64,000 nt of DNA from Benincasa hispida (taxonomy: Eukaryota > Streptophyta > Magnoliopsida > Cucurbitales > Cucurbitaceae): the NCBI RefSeq assembly GCF_009727055.1, contig NC_052351.1:52698430-52762429 (forward strand), read 5' to 3'. The position numbers and the translations under genes are program-made. Shown piece after piece: positions 20,915 through 31,870 of the stretch; position 1 is the stretch's first letter, and each line of letters starts with the position of its first letter. The notes beneath the pieces were generated by a model. The model did not search any database. It had not been told where the DNA came from and saw nothing but the letters and a program-made list of their open reading frames with translations.

Positions 20915-23720
20915 TGTGAAACCAGGATCTCAATTTCCCTACTTAAGCGGGTAATTAATGGAATAACTAAGTATAGTTAAATCCTATGTTAAAGAGAAGG
21001 AAAATTCTAAGTGTTCGAATAAATTTTCTTTGAGTAGCTTTGAGTTGAGCCTTAACTAGTGAAAATTTTGTTAAATGTGAACTAAAAGAGAAACCATGTG
21101 TTTGGTATTAGGAAACATTAACACATGAGGCTCTAAGGAGGCTAAGTTTGTAGAGGTTAAAAGAAACTAAGCCTTAAAGCCAAGGACAACCATGCGTGGA
21201 GTTTATGAAGTTTGCCCAATCGTTGGCATGACAAAGGATGCATGTTGGCCGAAGTATTGGCAAGAGGCGTTGCCCAAAGGCTGCTAATGCATTGGGATGA
21301 TAAGAAGCTATGTGAGCGAGAGTCTGAGGGCTAGACAATGAGCGCAAGGCGCTGGAGTGATGCGTGCGGACAATCGTGTAACTACATGCGGCGTAGCGCT
21401 AGACGATAACACTACACGATAAGTGTTGGCGCTACACGATCAGCATAAATGCTACACGATAACACTAGATGATAGCGCTAAACGATGAGCTTGGACGTTA
21501 GACTATAAGCATAGACGTTAGACGATGCGTTAGGCAAGAGAGCTAGGTGATAGACGCAAGCATTAGACGATGGCGCAACACGATAAACATGAGTGCTACA
21601 TGATAGGCGAAGTGCTAGACAATGGGCATTGCACGATAGATGCAAACGCTAGACAATGGCGCTACACGATGGGTAGACTTACTAAACGATGGGCATGATG
21701 CATTAGATGATAAGCGTCATCGCTACAAGATGAGCGACAGCGAGAGGTACGCGATGAGCGACAGCGAGATCATTCAGAACGAGAGATCACTAAATGATGA
21801 ACTATGTGATAGGCGTAGGCGCTATGCGATGGGCTATACGCTAGATGATGATCGACAGCGAGAGGGTTGGATGATAAACGACAACGAGAGGGTTGGATGA
21901 TGAGTGACAGTGAGAGATTAGCTAAACGATGGAGCTATGTAATGATTTACAAGAGCTACACGATGAACTAGACGATTGGCGAAGTGTTTATGCATTGCTG
22001 AGGCTTGCATTACACAAGGCTGATGGATTCACTCGTACAAGTGCCAATACTGAGAGGAGGTTGAGCTTGAATTCATAGGAGGTGGACAGATAGTTTCTTG
22101 AAAGGAAGAATTATGCATGAGGAATACAACTCAAACTTCATGCAAGTAGGTGAGTGGCATGGAAGTAGGTGAATGGAAAGGATGGTGGCAAAGCATAGGG
22201 CAGACACTCCAAAAGTTTCTTAAGAAGGAGGTATCATGCGTTGGAAGCTTTGTAAGATGAGACGGATCGGTTCCTTTGGTCTATAAATACCACCACAAGG
22301 TGTTTCTTTAGTTCACAATCCGAAATCCTCTTGTGAAATACTAGGAAGAGTGTTTGAGAGCATTTTTGGGGAAAACCATGCGTTGATCAAGAAGTTCCAA
22401 GAGGAGGAGATGTTGTTGGATAGTGAGGTCTTGAAGTAGTATCAACTTGGGACGAGAAGTTCTCCCAGACTACTCGTGTGTTTTGAGTGATTCCAACGCC
22501 ACTTGAAAGCTCTGAAAGTCTAGTTTTCAAGACAGGGCTTCTAGTAAAGAAATTTCAAGGATTTAGGCTAGAGAGTGGAGAAAAGACAGAAGGGTCGAGC
22601 TCTCGAGTAAGCTTGGGCCAGTCTTGATGATTTAAGGATTCCAGCTAACCCATGAGAAGTTCTGAGCTGATATTATAAGGTACGCTTTCGCACGACATTT
22701 TAGAACATGTTTGTAGAAGAAAGTGTCTCAAAATAAGGCCTAGAATGATGAGCAATCTAAGTTTGAAGTTGAATATGGAATTTAGGGTTCAAAAGGGAGT
22801 ACGAGGAAACCAAGGAACTTCTAGAGAAAAAGGCTCCTACCCGACCAAGGTGAGTGGTAATTTCCTTTAAGTCTTAAGAATATTTTATAGAGTATATGTA
22901 TATGTTTATGTTGTGAATGAGTAATTAGCATGAGAATGTTATTATGTGATCGGGATGGTCAGGGGGTCAATAGACCTAGTTCCTGAGCCCAGAGCAGAAC
23001 CTCACGGGATGGTCAAGAGACCGAGAGGTCTAGTTTCTGAGCCTGTGAGAAGAACCTCATATGGGATGGTCAGAGGACCGATAGGCCTAGTTTCTGAACC
23101 CATAAGTGGGGATCTATGTGCACATAGGAAATATAGGGAACGCAAGTGCTTAAGCGTTTATGATTAGTATCAGTTTAACTACCTACCGTGTGTGTAGGTA
23201 GAGTAGAGATCAAACTCATTATGAGTAGTATCAGTTCAGGTATCTACCGTGTGCGTAGGTAGAGTTGAGAACAGACTCATTCAAGGCTGAGATTTGGATG
23301 TTAACCTCGTAGTTGTGATATGCTTGTATTTTTCTATGAGTTGAAATAGACTCTAGAAGTTACTTACCACTCACTGAGCTTCTTGAAGCTCATTCTTTTC
23401 TTTCATGCTTTTCTTCCTATGTAGTGAAAGGTGAGGAGTTCTAGGGTTCTGATAAGGTCAAGGTCAGCCACAGCCACAATCACACTTTTGTTTTTAGAGC
23501 TGTTGATGTAAACTTTGTAGTAAGCTTGGGAGTTGTATAAACGTTATACTGTTTTTAATCAAACGAGTTTAGTCAAATTGTTATTATTTATATCCTTGTT
23601 TTAAAGTTTTATGAAAGTAAAGAGGTTCAGATGGGCAGTAGGTATCACAAAAGGGTGGTACCTGCGGTCCTTCACGCCTCTCCTTGAGCCCAAGTGGCGG
23701 GTTCGAGGCGGGGTGTGACA
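20915..23720 (+). mobile_element. Solo LTR of the long-LTR family (2806 bp)
   Basis: Complete LTR, TGTGAAACC to GGTGTGACA, without internal region. Flanks are TGTAT (20910-20914) and GTTAC (23721-23725), diverged copies of the TGTAC target seen in the other units. It lies at the same site as elements A and B, so it probably arose by LTR-LTR recombination after or during duplication. It contains the ACGAT minisatellite (21395-21982), TATA box (22282-22289), three in-frame 57-bp repeats (22946-23167) and the hairpin TGAGCTTC-TT-GAAGCTCA at about 23377-23394. This is the best intact reference LTR of the family. Confidence 0.9.
21395..21982. repeat. ACGAT minisatellite (solo LTR)
   Basis: As at 4885; many units show the CpG-decay forms ACAAT or ATGAT. 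Confidence 0.85.
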
Positions 23721-25560
23721 GTTACTTTCAAATATCTAATTTTAGTCTCTGAATTTTCAATAAATCTTAAATTTAGTTTTTTTTATTTTCAATAGAAAAT
23801 TTGTTATCTATTAACATTTTGACTATAATTTTTAAAACATATTCACATATTGTATATTTGTATTTTCTTGAATGAAAATTATCGTTCTTATTATTAGGAT
23901 TGTTTTCAAATATAGGAAAATGAACCAAAATATTTACAAATAATATCAAAATATCATAGTCTTTCATGATATAGATAGACACAGATAGTAGTCTATCATT
24001 ATCTATCGCAGTCTATCATAGATAGACTATAATATTTTGTTATTAGTTGTAAATATTTTTAGCCAATTTATCATTTAAAATAATTTTTCTTATTATGATT
24101 TAGTCAATTTTGATAGAAATTAACTTCAAAGACTAAACTTAAGGCTTACTTTTAGCTATTAACTTCAAAGACTAAACTTCTTATTATTATTTAGTCAATT
24201 TTGATAAAAATCACTCCGTGACTTTACTTTTAGCTATTTTTCTTCTTCTTCTTCTTTTCTTTTTTTTTTTTTTTAAAAAAAAAATTACTAACCATTCTCT
24301 CTATAATTTTTACAAATATACACAACTGTGTTTTTTTAATAGAAATGATTATTATTATTTAATTAAAATTGATAAAAATTAATTTCGAACTAACAATAAA
24401 AACTAGTTTTAAAATCCATTAAAAATTTTAACTATTAAACTTGGAAAAGTCTAAATTAGAATGAGACCAAAGTACAAGCTATTTTAACCAAAAGTTTTTA
24501 GTCCATTTTTTATTATAAGGAAAAAAAGGAACAATTTAGTAATTTTTTTAGCCCTTACACCTTTGAAGAATATGATATTATATTTATGATAGAAACAAAT
24601 TTATACTCTAACAATTATTTTGCATGTTTAAAATTTGTATGAATAATTCATCACTATTTTATAACTTGATTTCATTTATTTTTAACTCAATATCATTTAA
24701 AATTAACATCTTTACCAAAACAGCCCGAAATATTATCATGTTTGTAATTCTTGCTAAATAAGTAAATAGAAATAGAAGAAATAAAGATGAAAAATGATTA
24801 TATTAATCAATTATGCTAATACCCATTTTATTGCAATACTTCTCAAAAAAATTACATTAACCCCTACATTAAAAGAAGTATTAAAAATCCGCATAGAGAA
24901 CTTACACCAAAATAATTGAAAATGATTATATTAATAAATTATACTAATGCCCATTTTATTGCAATACTTCTCAAATTTACTTTTCACCCCTACACTAAAA
25001 GAAGTATTAAAAATCTGCATAGAGAATTTACTTTTTATTTGGCCTCTAGATTTTAAAGTATTACATTTTTCTACTCGAATTCAAAGTTATATGTTAACCG
25101 CTTGTTCGATACTCGTGTGACTGAATTTAATAAGAGTGAGAATCAACATGTATTGAAAAAATTATTTTTAATAGATTCATTCATAATCAACTTTATCAAA
25201 CCCACAAAGCGGCTAACTTTATTTCTATTACAATTACATTATATTTTCATCCATGGCGGTTAAAAACCACCATAAATGAAAAGTAATTGAGAGTACATGC
25301 TAAAACAATTAGTTATATTTTCATTCGATAACAGTTACGAACCGCCATCAAATGTGCCTTTTCATGACATTTTAAATTGTCATTATCTATCATTTATCTA
25401 TAAATTTTGGCAATATTTTTTCAACACAGATGCGTTTTAACACATGTATCATAATTTTTCCCAATATTGCAATGTATTTTGGTGATCTCACGTATATATT
25501 TAATATTTTGATTTCAATTGGAATAATATTGGTGATTTGGATTATAATATAATCTAATGT
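23721..25560. other. AT-rich intergenic DNA, no gene
   Basis: No supported coding region. It starts with the flank shared with 44403-44500 and 59061-59160. Contents: a GATA/TATC hairpin repeat at 23905-24085, pyrimidine and T/A homopolymer tracts at 24238-24290, a local duplication of about 120 bp (about 24790-24910 and 24920-25030), and from 25185 the segment shared with 17860 and 45580. The IDA-like gene present at the corresponding place in the neighbouring units is absent here. Confidence 0.7.
23905..24085. repeat. GATA/TATC hairpin repeat
   Basis: TCTATCATTATCTATCGCAG and its near complement, bracketed by ATATTTACAAATA and TTGTAAATATTTTTAGC arms. Similar copies at 59235-59420, 62335-62600 and 62955-63150, so a dispersed MITE-like unit. 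Confidence 0.6.
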
Positions 25561-26266
25561 GACCAATTAGGCATACATTGGAGCTTTCGAGTAAAAAGAA
25601 TTGATGTTGTACGCATTGAGAACAAAAGAGAACAAACATTGAGAAGTTACCTATGGCATCTAAATGTCCAAAATTCACGAAAATTTTATTTCAATTATTA
25701 AATTGGTCGAATGTTATTTCAATGCATGAAATTTATTCTAAAATTCCTTCTCCAATTATTCTCTCCACCGAAATAGATCTAGTATTATTTTAGATAAATT
25801 CAAATGGAGACTAAAGTACTATATACTGGATTACCTTTGAGGTCAAAATTTAGGTTAAAATGAACTTTGAAAACTAAATTTACAATTTATTGAAAATATA
25901 GATTTTAAAATTGACCAATTAGGCATACATTGGAGCTTCCAAGTAAAAAGAAGTGATGTTGCACGCATTGAGAACAAGAGAGAACAAACATTGAGAAGTT
26001 ACCTATGGCATCTAAATGCCCAAAATTCACGAAAATTTTATTTCAGTTATTAAATTGGCTGAATATTATTCCAATGCATGAAATTTATTCTAAACTACCT
26101 TCTCCAATTACTGTCTCCACCGAAATAGATCTTAGTATTATTTTAGATAAATTCAAATGGAGACTAAAGTACTACATACTGTATTTCCTATGAGGTCAAA
26201 ATTTAGGTTAAAATTAACTTTGAAGACTAAATTTAATATTTATTGAGAGTATAGATTTTAAAATTG
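25561..26266. repeat. Two tandem copies of the 350-bp repeat
   Basis: Monomers start at 25561 and 25913. The 62-codon frame is intact in the second (26005-26193) and shifted in the first by a missing base. Confidence 0.8.
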
Positions 26267-26496
26267 GACATTTGAAATTATATGGACTAAAATTAAAGGA
26301 AATTCTTATAAATAGAAAAATCCAAAAAATATTTACATATTATAACAAAAATTAAAAAAGTTTCAAATATAAAAACAAAATTGATAAAACATTTAGGTTC
26401 AACTACTAACATACAATTTTGTTAAAATATTTAGGTTCTAAGATTCTTTGGTGCTCTAATTATTCTTATATTTCTTGTAATGGTCAACATACCTTA

Positions 26497-27117
26497 TGAT
26501 ATGAACCAAGACGCTCTTGTGTTACTTCTGGGACCAATCACACGATCAAGAGTCAAGAAGCTATAGTTAGTATTGAATTCTCACATTCAAGCAAAGGTGA
26601 ACACAATTTAGGGGATTTAAGCAGCAAAATCTGATCAGAAGTTTTATAATTGGTTTCAGTTGATGCTACAAGATGAAACCGATTGAACATTGTTAATCTA
26701 TTTTAATTCCTTTTTAATTAGGGATAGAATAGACTTCTTATATTCCTTTAGTTAAATATGATGAGTTTAAAGGACGGAACAAAAATACAGTACGTAGGTT
26801 TTGATATTTTGAGTTTTAGGGTTTTCTTTGAATGAAAATTCTCTGGTAGATGATAGAGTTTCATCGCCACTTTTGTAAATCTTGAATTACGGTTGCATGC
26901 CAAGAACATTCAAGTAAGTCTGATCATCTTGCTTGTGGAGTGTTTGAAATTGGGGTAAGAAACTAGTTCTCCTTATCTCTTGGTCATCGATCAAAAGGTA
27001 ATCCAAATCTAATCATTCCCTTTACGATTGTTGTCAAATTGATTGGAGTTTTAGAATTTATTATTAGGGGTCCAACTATTGGGTTCCTAATTTTTGAAGT
27101 CTAGAATTTTCATATCA
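26497..27117 (+). repeat. Ty3/Gypsy 5' LTR (621 bp)
   Basis: TGATATGA ... TCATATCA, with 8-bp inverted termini. It is followed two bases later by a tRNA-Met-type primer site, so it is the 5' LTR of the long Gypsy copy ending near 38000. Colinear with 46910-47610 and, in part, with 3851, 19471, 36924, 37626 and 58415. Confidence 0.85.
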
Positions 27118-27119
27118 TT

Positions 27120-27132
27120 TGGTATCAGATCC
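27120..27132 (+). promoter_or_regulatory. Primer-binding site (tRNA-Met type), Gypsy copy 3
   Basis: TGGTATCAGATCC; the copy at 47613 keeps TGGTATCAGAGCC, which matches better. Confidence 0.8.
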
Positions 27133-27633
27133 TAGACTCTAGAATGCGTATAAGTTTTCTTTGATTGCTTTCTTTATTGAGTTTATTTTCTGATTAGAAT
27201 AGAGTTTTTGTTGTGCTGCTATTTTGAAAAAAAAAAAAAAAAAAGATCAAAATCTTAGGTTTAATTGATTGCTAAAATTTATTTTGAAATGAGTTGTAAA
27301 AAGATGAAAATCCTTCACGAAGCAAAAAAAAAAAAAAAAAAAAAAAAAAGGAAATTCTAGGAGGTTGTATGAATTGGAAAGCGGGAGAAAGAAACAATTA
27401 GAGGAGAGACTCGGCGGTGATTTGAAGAAATTAAAAAGTAAAATAAAAATCGGAGAGGTTGGCCCCATATCATCAATTCGAATAAAAAAGTCAAAGCAGG
27501 CACGCCAAGCAACTAGGTCAAATGGGCACGTCAAATAAACTGCTCAATTACATAGTACTTTTAAAGTTGTTTGAATCATAGAAAAATATTAGTTGTTTCA
27601 AAAGCACATTTTTTACTAAATTTGTAATCTTTG
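27133..27633 (+). other. Gypsy leader, first part
   Basis: Untranslated leader with A-rich tracts (27227-27244, 27326-27350), colinear with 47626-48120. No gene; the minus-strand 95-codon frame here is a shadow of homopolymer DNA. Confidence 0.7.
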
Positions 27634-29785
27634 TGTAAACACCCCGCACATTTTTTTAATAAATAATGTAATTTTTCAAATAACTTTTATTATTTGGAAT
27701 TCCAGTAATTGTCCTTAGTTAGAGTGCATGTTTGGAATTTTGGATTTAAGTATAATGGGAGAAATCTAAGTGTTGCCGTGAAAATTATTCATTTTGAAAT
27801 TCAATTTGAATTATTAATGGCAGGAATTATTTTCTTTGGAAAAGAAAAGGAATTAAATAGTATAAAAGTGGAATAAGAAAATGATTTAATTATAGTTATA
27901 CTATTTTCCCTTTTTTTATTATTATTATTATTTAAAAAATAAAAAGAAAACCCATCCCCATTCCCTCAGCACGTCGATCTCTCTCTCTCCCCACAAATTT
28001 TTCTTCCTTCCTTCACGTGTCGCGCGCCTCCCTCACCACCCAAAATTTCTTGTATCCGCCGCCACCCTCCCTCCTCTCTACTCAGATCCGAACCCCACCG
28101 CAATCGCGACGCTTGCCCAGTCGGTTTCTCCACCGCCGTCGCACCGCTCGCCCAGCAGGAACCGTCTGAGTCGCCGTCGATCCAGCTCTCTGACCACTAC
28201 GTGTCGCATCGTCTTCCAGCAACTTGACTTTTAGTTTTTGGGTAAGATCTATTTTTGGTGGTTGGGTTTCTTGAAAGACTTTGGATGCCCATTAAGTTGG
28301 ATTAAGGATTAAATTAGTCACCTTATTTAATTTCAAATTTGAACTTAGGAAATCACAGCAGTGACGGTCCAGCGGATTCAAGATCGTTCGGCAAGAGTGT
28401 TGGTAAGAGTTTTGGTCCTTATTGTTGGTTTGTGGGCACGCTTCGATTATTGAATTAAGTTTGACTTAACCCTTGTATCTTTAAGGTTCCAAGTCGTCAT
28501 CCATTGGAATTTAAAATCTATTAGCAGGAGATTTTGGAGTCAAAATCTTGGGAGTGGTTGTTGATCAAGTTCTTTGGGCAAGCTTTTGGGGATTGTGGTT
28601 TTGAATCTGAGATTTCGCAATTATTGTTGAACTGAAATTTAATAGTTGTATTCGTATGTTAGGGTCGTTACTTCAAACCACGGTCATCGTTTAGTTGTCT
28701 GAGTTTATCTGTGGAATTTCGATTAAGGTAAGTAATCTTATTACTGGAACTGCCTACGGGCCAGACTTTAGTTGTATGCTAGCATGATGAGTGTATGTTA
28801 TGGAAAATGTTAGCATGATGAGTGTATGTTATGGAAAATGTTAGCATGATGAATGATAGTATGATCTGAACTAAAGTATGTTCTGGCACGAGATCTGAAT
28901 TGTTTAAATATACACATAGATACTTGAATGTTAGTATGAGATGGTATGTGTTTCCATATGATTGTATCTGATCTAATGATGTTGAGGCATACATGTATGT
29001 TGTAGAACTATGATGTTAATGTATACTTGAATGTTGTAGAGCATGCTGTTGAGGTATATGTGTATGTGGTAGAGCCATGGTATCGAGGATTACATGTATG
29101 TTATAGATTCGTCGTACGGTGGTGATTTTGATGTTGAGATCGTGTCACTGTCCTTACTGATTAGTTAGATACTCATTAGATTTTGTGTTTCCTTCAGGAT
29201 TCACCAGTTTGTATTTCCTTCGAGATTCACCAATTTGTGTCTCCTTCGGGATTCACCAGAGGTGGGGGCATGCTTAACTACAGTAGGATAAGACTCAGTC
29301 TCCTTCTTGTTTCATGTGTATATGTGCCATAGGTGGGTATCTAGAGGACATAAATGTCCAGCCTGACCCCAGTAGTGGGGTTACTTACTGAGTATTTTAT
29401 ACTCATTCTTTCTCATGTTGATGTTTCAGGTAATGGTAGAGATGCACCGGCGATGGACAAGCAGAATTCGTGATCGAGCCACTGGGACTAGATTTTTTTT
29501 TACGCTTCCGCATATAGAGATTTAAAGTTCTTTTCATATTTCCCTTAATGTTAGTTTTGATGTTCGAACTTGTTAGTAAGAATTGTTTTTCATATTTATT
29601 TATTAACCTTTATGATTTATGGGTACCCAAACCTTGTTTTCGACGCTTGCATTTAATAAAGGACTTTTGAACTTCCTTATCTATTTAGCATTTATTTCAA
29701 CATAAAGGAGTGTCGTTTTAAGTGTCATGTATGCATGTATTTTAGTAACGGTCTAACTTAAGTCCTAAGGGGTCGGGTCATTACA
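27634..29785 (+). mobile_element. Solo Gypsy-type LTR in the Gypsy leader (2152 bp)
   Basis: TGTAAACACCCC ... GGTCATTACA interrupts the leader between GTAATCTTTG and CTTTTTTTTT; the flanks CTTTG and CTTTT fit a 5-bp target repeat with one change. The undisturbed leader is at 48100-48140. Inside: a CT/CG-rich block with CCGCC motifs (27955-28210), three copies of a 31-bp unit at 28778-28855, a 27-bp duplication near 29195-29250, and the hairpin TGAGTAT-TTT-ATACTCA (about 29387-29404) before a TTTCAGG tract. No coding gene. Confidence 0.8.
28778..28855. repeat. 31-bp tandem repeat in the solo LTR
   Basis: Units beginning TAGCATGATGAGTGTATG, two full and one partial. Confidence 0.75.
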
Positions 29786-30056
29786 CTTTTTTTTTATTTT
29801 TTTTTTAAGTTCCTAATTCTTGTTTCCTTCTTATCATTGATTTGTCTAGTAGTTTGCTATCTTTGTCCATCTTGCATAATTATTTGAATTTTAAATATTA
29901 GATTCTTGATTCTAGATATTATATTCTTATTGTTTTGTGTCCTAGTTTGTTGGATCTTGAACATTAAGGTCTTGATTTCTAGTTTTTGCTTTTGTTTAAT
30001 TTAACTGATTCTTTGCTTGAGTTTCACACTTTACGCTTATTCTTGCTTGGTTTGTT
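29786..30056 (+). other. Gypsy leader, second part
   Basis: T-rich untranslated leader, colinear with 48120-48382; no gene. Confidence 0.6.
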
Positions 30057-31152
30057 TTGGCATGCTCTTCTGATCTTCATTGCAAAATTTTGGCTCATCA
30101 CCTTATTGAGAGAGTTCATCTTTGTGAGAGAGTTCCTATGTTAAAGAGTGTAAACACGAGTGAACATCATCTATCGAATGAAACACGTGAAGAAGTGATT
30201 TGCGAGGTCCATTTTTCTTTCACTTGTTTTTTGCTTTTCAGCAATGTCTGGTAATGAAGGTGTTCCATAGGGACAGTTACAAGAAGGACTCAATGAAGGA
30301 GTAATGTGAAACTTAGAAGCTATAATTAATGCGAGACTGGATAGAATAGAACAAAAGCTTCAAGCTAGGAAAAGACCTCAAGTAAGAAGGCGAGTTGTGG
30401 ATGTTCCTGAGGGGGAAGAAGACTCAAAGTAAAATGAATCTGACCTTGACCCTACTAAAGATGGGCCTAGAAGAGGGGAGCAACATGGATTGAGTGGAAG
30501 ATGGGATTTTCACAATAAAAGACTGCAAGGCAGAAAAGAACACCACTATAGAGATCAAGGTTTTGGAAACCTTAATGTTAAATTTCCAAAATTTTATGGT
30601 ACATCTGATCCTAAAGACTTTTTCTAATAGGAACATGAGACAGAACATATTTTTCGTGGTAACGAACTCTCTGAAGAGAAAAGGGAAACTACCTGTATAA
30701 CACTTTTTAACGGGTATGCACAAAATTGGTGGGATAAACTGTGTTCTAAAGAGAAGAAGGCGCCAAGAAGGTCTAGTGGAAACATGGCTAGAATTGAGTG
30801 AGCTCATGAAGAGGTAGTTTGTGTCAAAACATTACTTGAGAGGTTGTACACAAAGACTTCAGGCTTTACGCCAAGGGAGTAAGAGTGTATAAGATTATTT
30901 CAAGGAGATGGAGATGTTAATGGAAAGATTGGAGATAGATGAGGATGAAAAGAACATAATGGCCAGATTTGTTCATGGATTAAATATTGATGTGATTGAA
31001 CAAGTTGAATTGCAAGTGTACGAAGATATAGAGAACTTAGTGAATCTTGAAATGATGTTTGAAAATAAATTTCAGAGAGAAAATCTTTTTCATACCGATG
31101 TGAGTGAAGATAATGAAAATATTGAAAAATTAATGAGTGACCAAGAAGGATA
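30057..31152 (+). pseudogene. Ty3/Gypsy gag remnant (copy 3)
   Basis: A conserved small frame (30057-30254, MACSSDLHCKILAHH ...) precedes gag, whose ATG is at 30244 (MSGNEGVP). Gag parts recognisable: the coiled RLDRIEQKLQA stretch, a charged linker, VKFPKFYGTSDPxDFF, and the retrotransposon gag core with the WWD/ GSKSVEDYF-like and ARFxHGLNIDVIE blocks (30600-31060). The gag core packages element RNA into virus-like particles. At least five stops or shifts (for example 30269, 30316, 30430) make it non-functional. The small upstream frame is also conserved at 48383-48631. Confidence 0.8.
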
Positions 31153-31189
31153 AGAAGAAGCGGAAGATACTTCACAGTTATTCCTCATC

Positions 31190-31630
31190 ACTAGAAGGGC
31201 CTTAAGTACGCATATGAAGGAGGATGATTTGGAGAATCAGAGAGAAAATCTTTTTCATACACGTTGCCTTGTACAAATCGTACCATGTAGTGTAGTGATT
31301 CAATAGTGGGAGCTTTACGAATGTGGTGAGCTCTAGTTTGATCTCACATAGACTTGGATACTACACCTCATCCACAACCCTATAAACTATAGTGGCTTAA
31401 TAATTATGGGCAACTCAGAGTAATTAAGCAAGTAAAGGTTCCTTTTGCCATAGGCAGATACAAGGATGAAGAATTGTGTGATATGGTGGCCTTGCATGTA
31501 AGTGACGTACTCCTTGGTAGGCCTTAGCAATTTGATATAAAGGTTATCGATATGGTTTTTTTAACCATTACACTCTCACACACAATGGTAGGAAAACTGT
31601 ACTTGTAACCTATCTCCCCAAAGAAGTGCA
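31190..31630 (+). pseudogene. Ty3/Gypsy protease-region remnant (copy 3)
   Basis: Frame fragments match the aspartic protease region: a degraded catalytic neighbourhood near 31280-31320, then VIKQVKVPFAIGRYKDEELCDMVALHVSDVLLGRP-type sequence at 31420-31530. Several stops are present. Confidence 0.6.
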
Positions 31631-31870
31631 TATTGATCAAGAAAAGTTAGAGAAAAAAAAGAAAAGAAGAGGTTGTAGCAAAAGCAAAAGAAAAAGGGAA
31701 AAGAAAAAGATAGTTTGAGAGAAAATGAGGGATTGAGAAAAGAAAAATAAAGTTTGAGAGAAAATGAACGATTGAGAGAAAAGCGAGATCATAGTGTGAC
31801 CTAGAGAGAAAAAAAGAGAGAAAACTAGCAAGTTGGAGTGCTAAATCTTGTGATGTAAAGAAAGCTATAT
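31631..31870 (+). other. Charged linker between protease and RT (degraded)
   Basis: An A/G-only stretch with repeated GAGAAAA-like units that would encode Lys/Glu/Arg-rich sequence (REN, EKxR). In related elements a charged tether lies here. The minus-strand 64-codon frame is a shadow. Confidence 0.55.

Noticed and set aside
27247..27534. Minus-strand Phe-rich membrane-like frame (and 47759-47995)
   Set aside because: The hydrophobic run is the translation of a poly(A) tract in the Gypsy leader.
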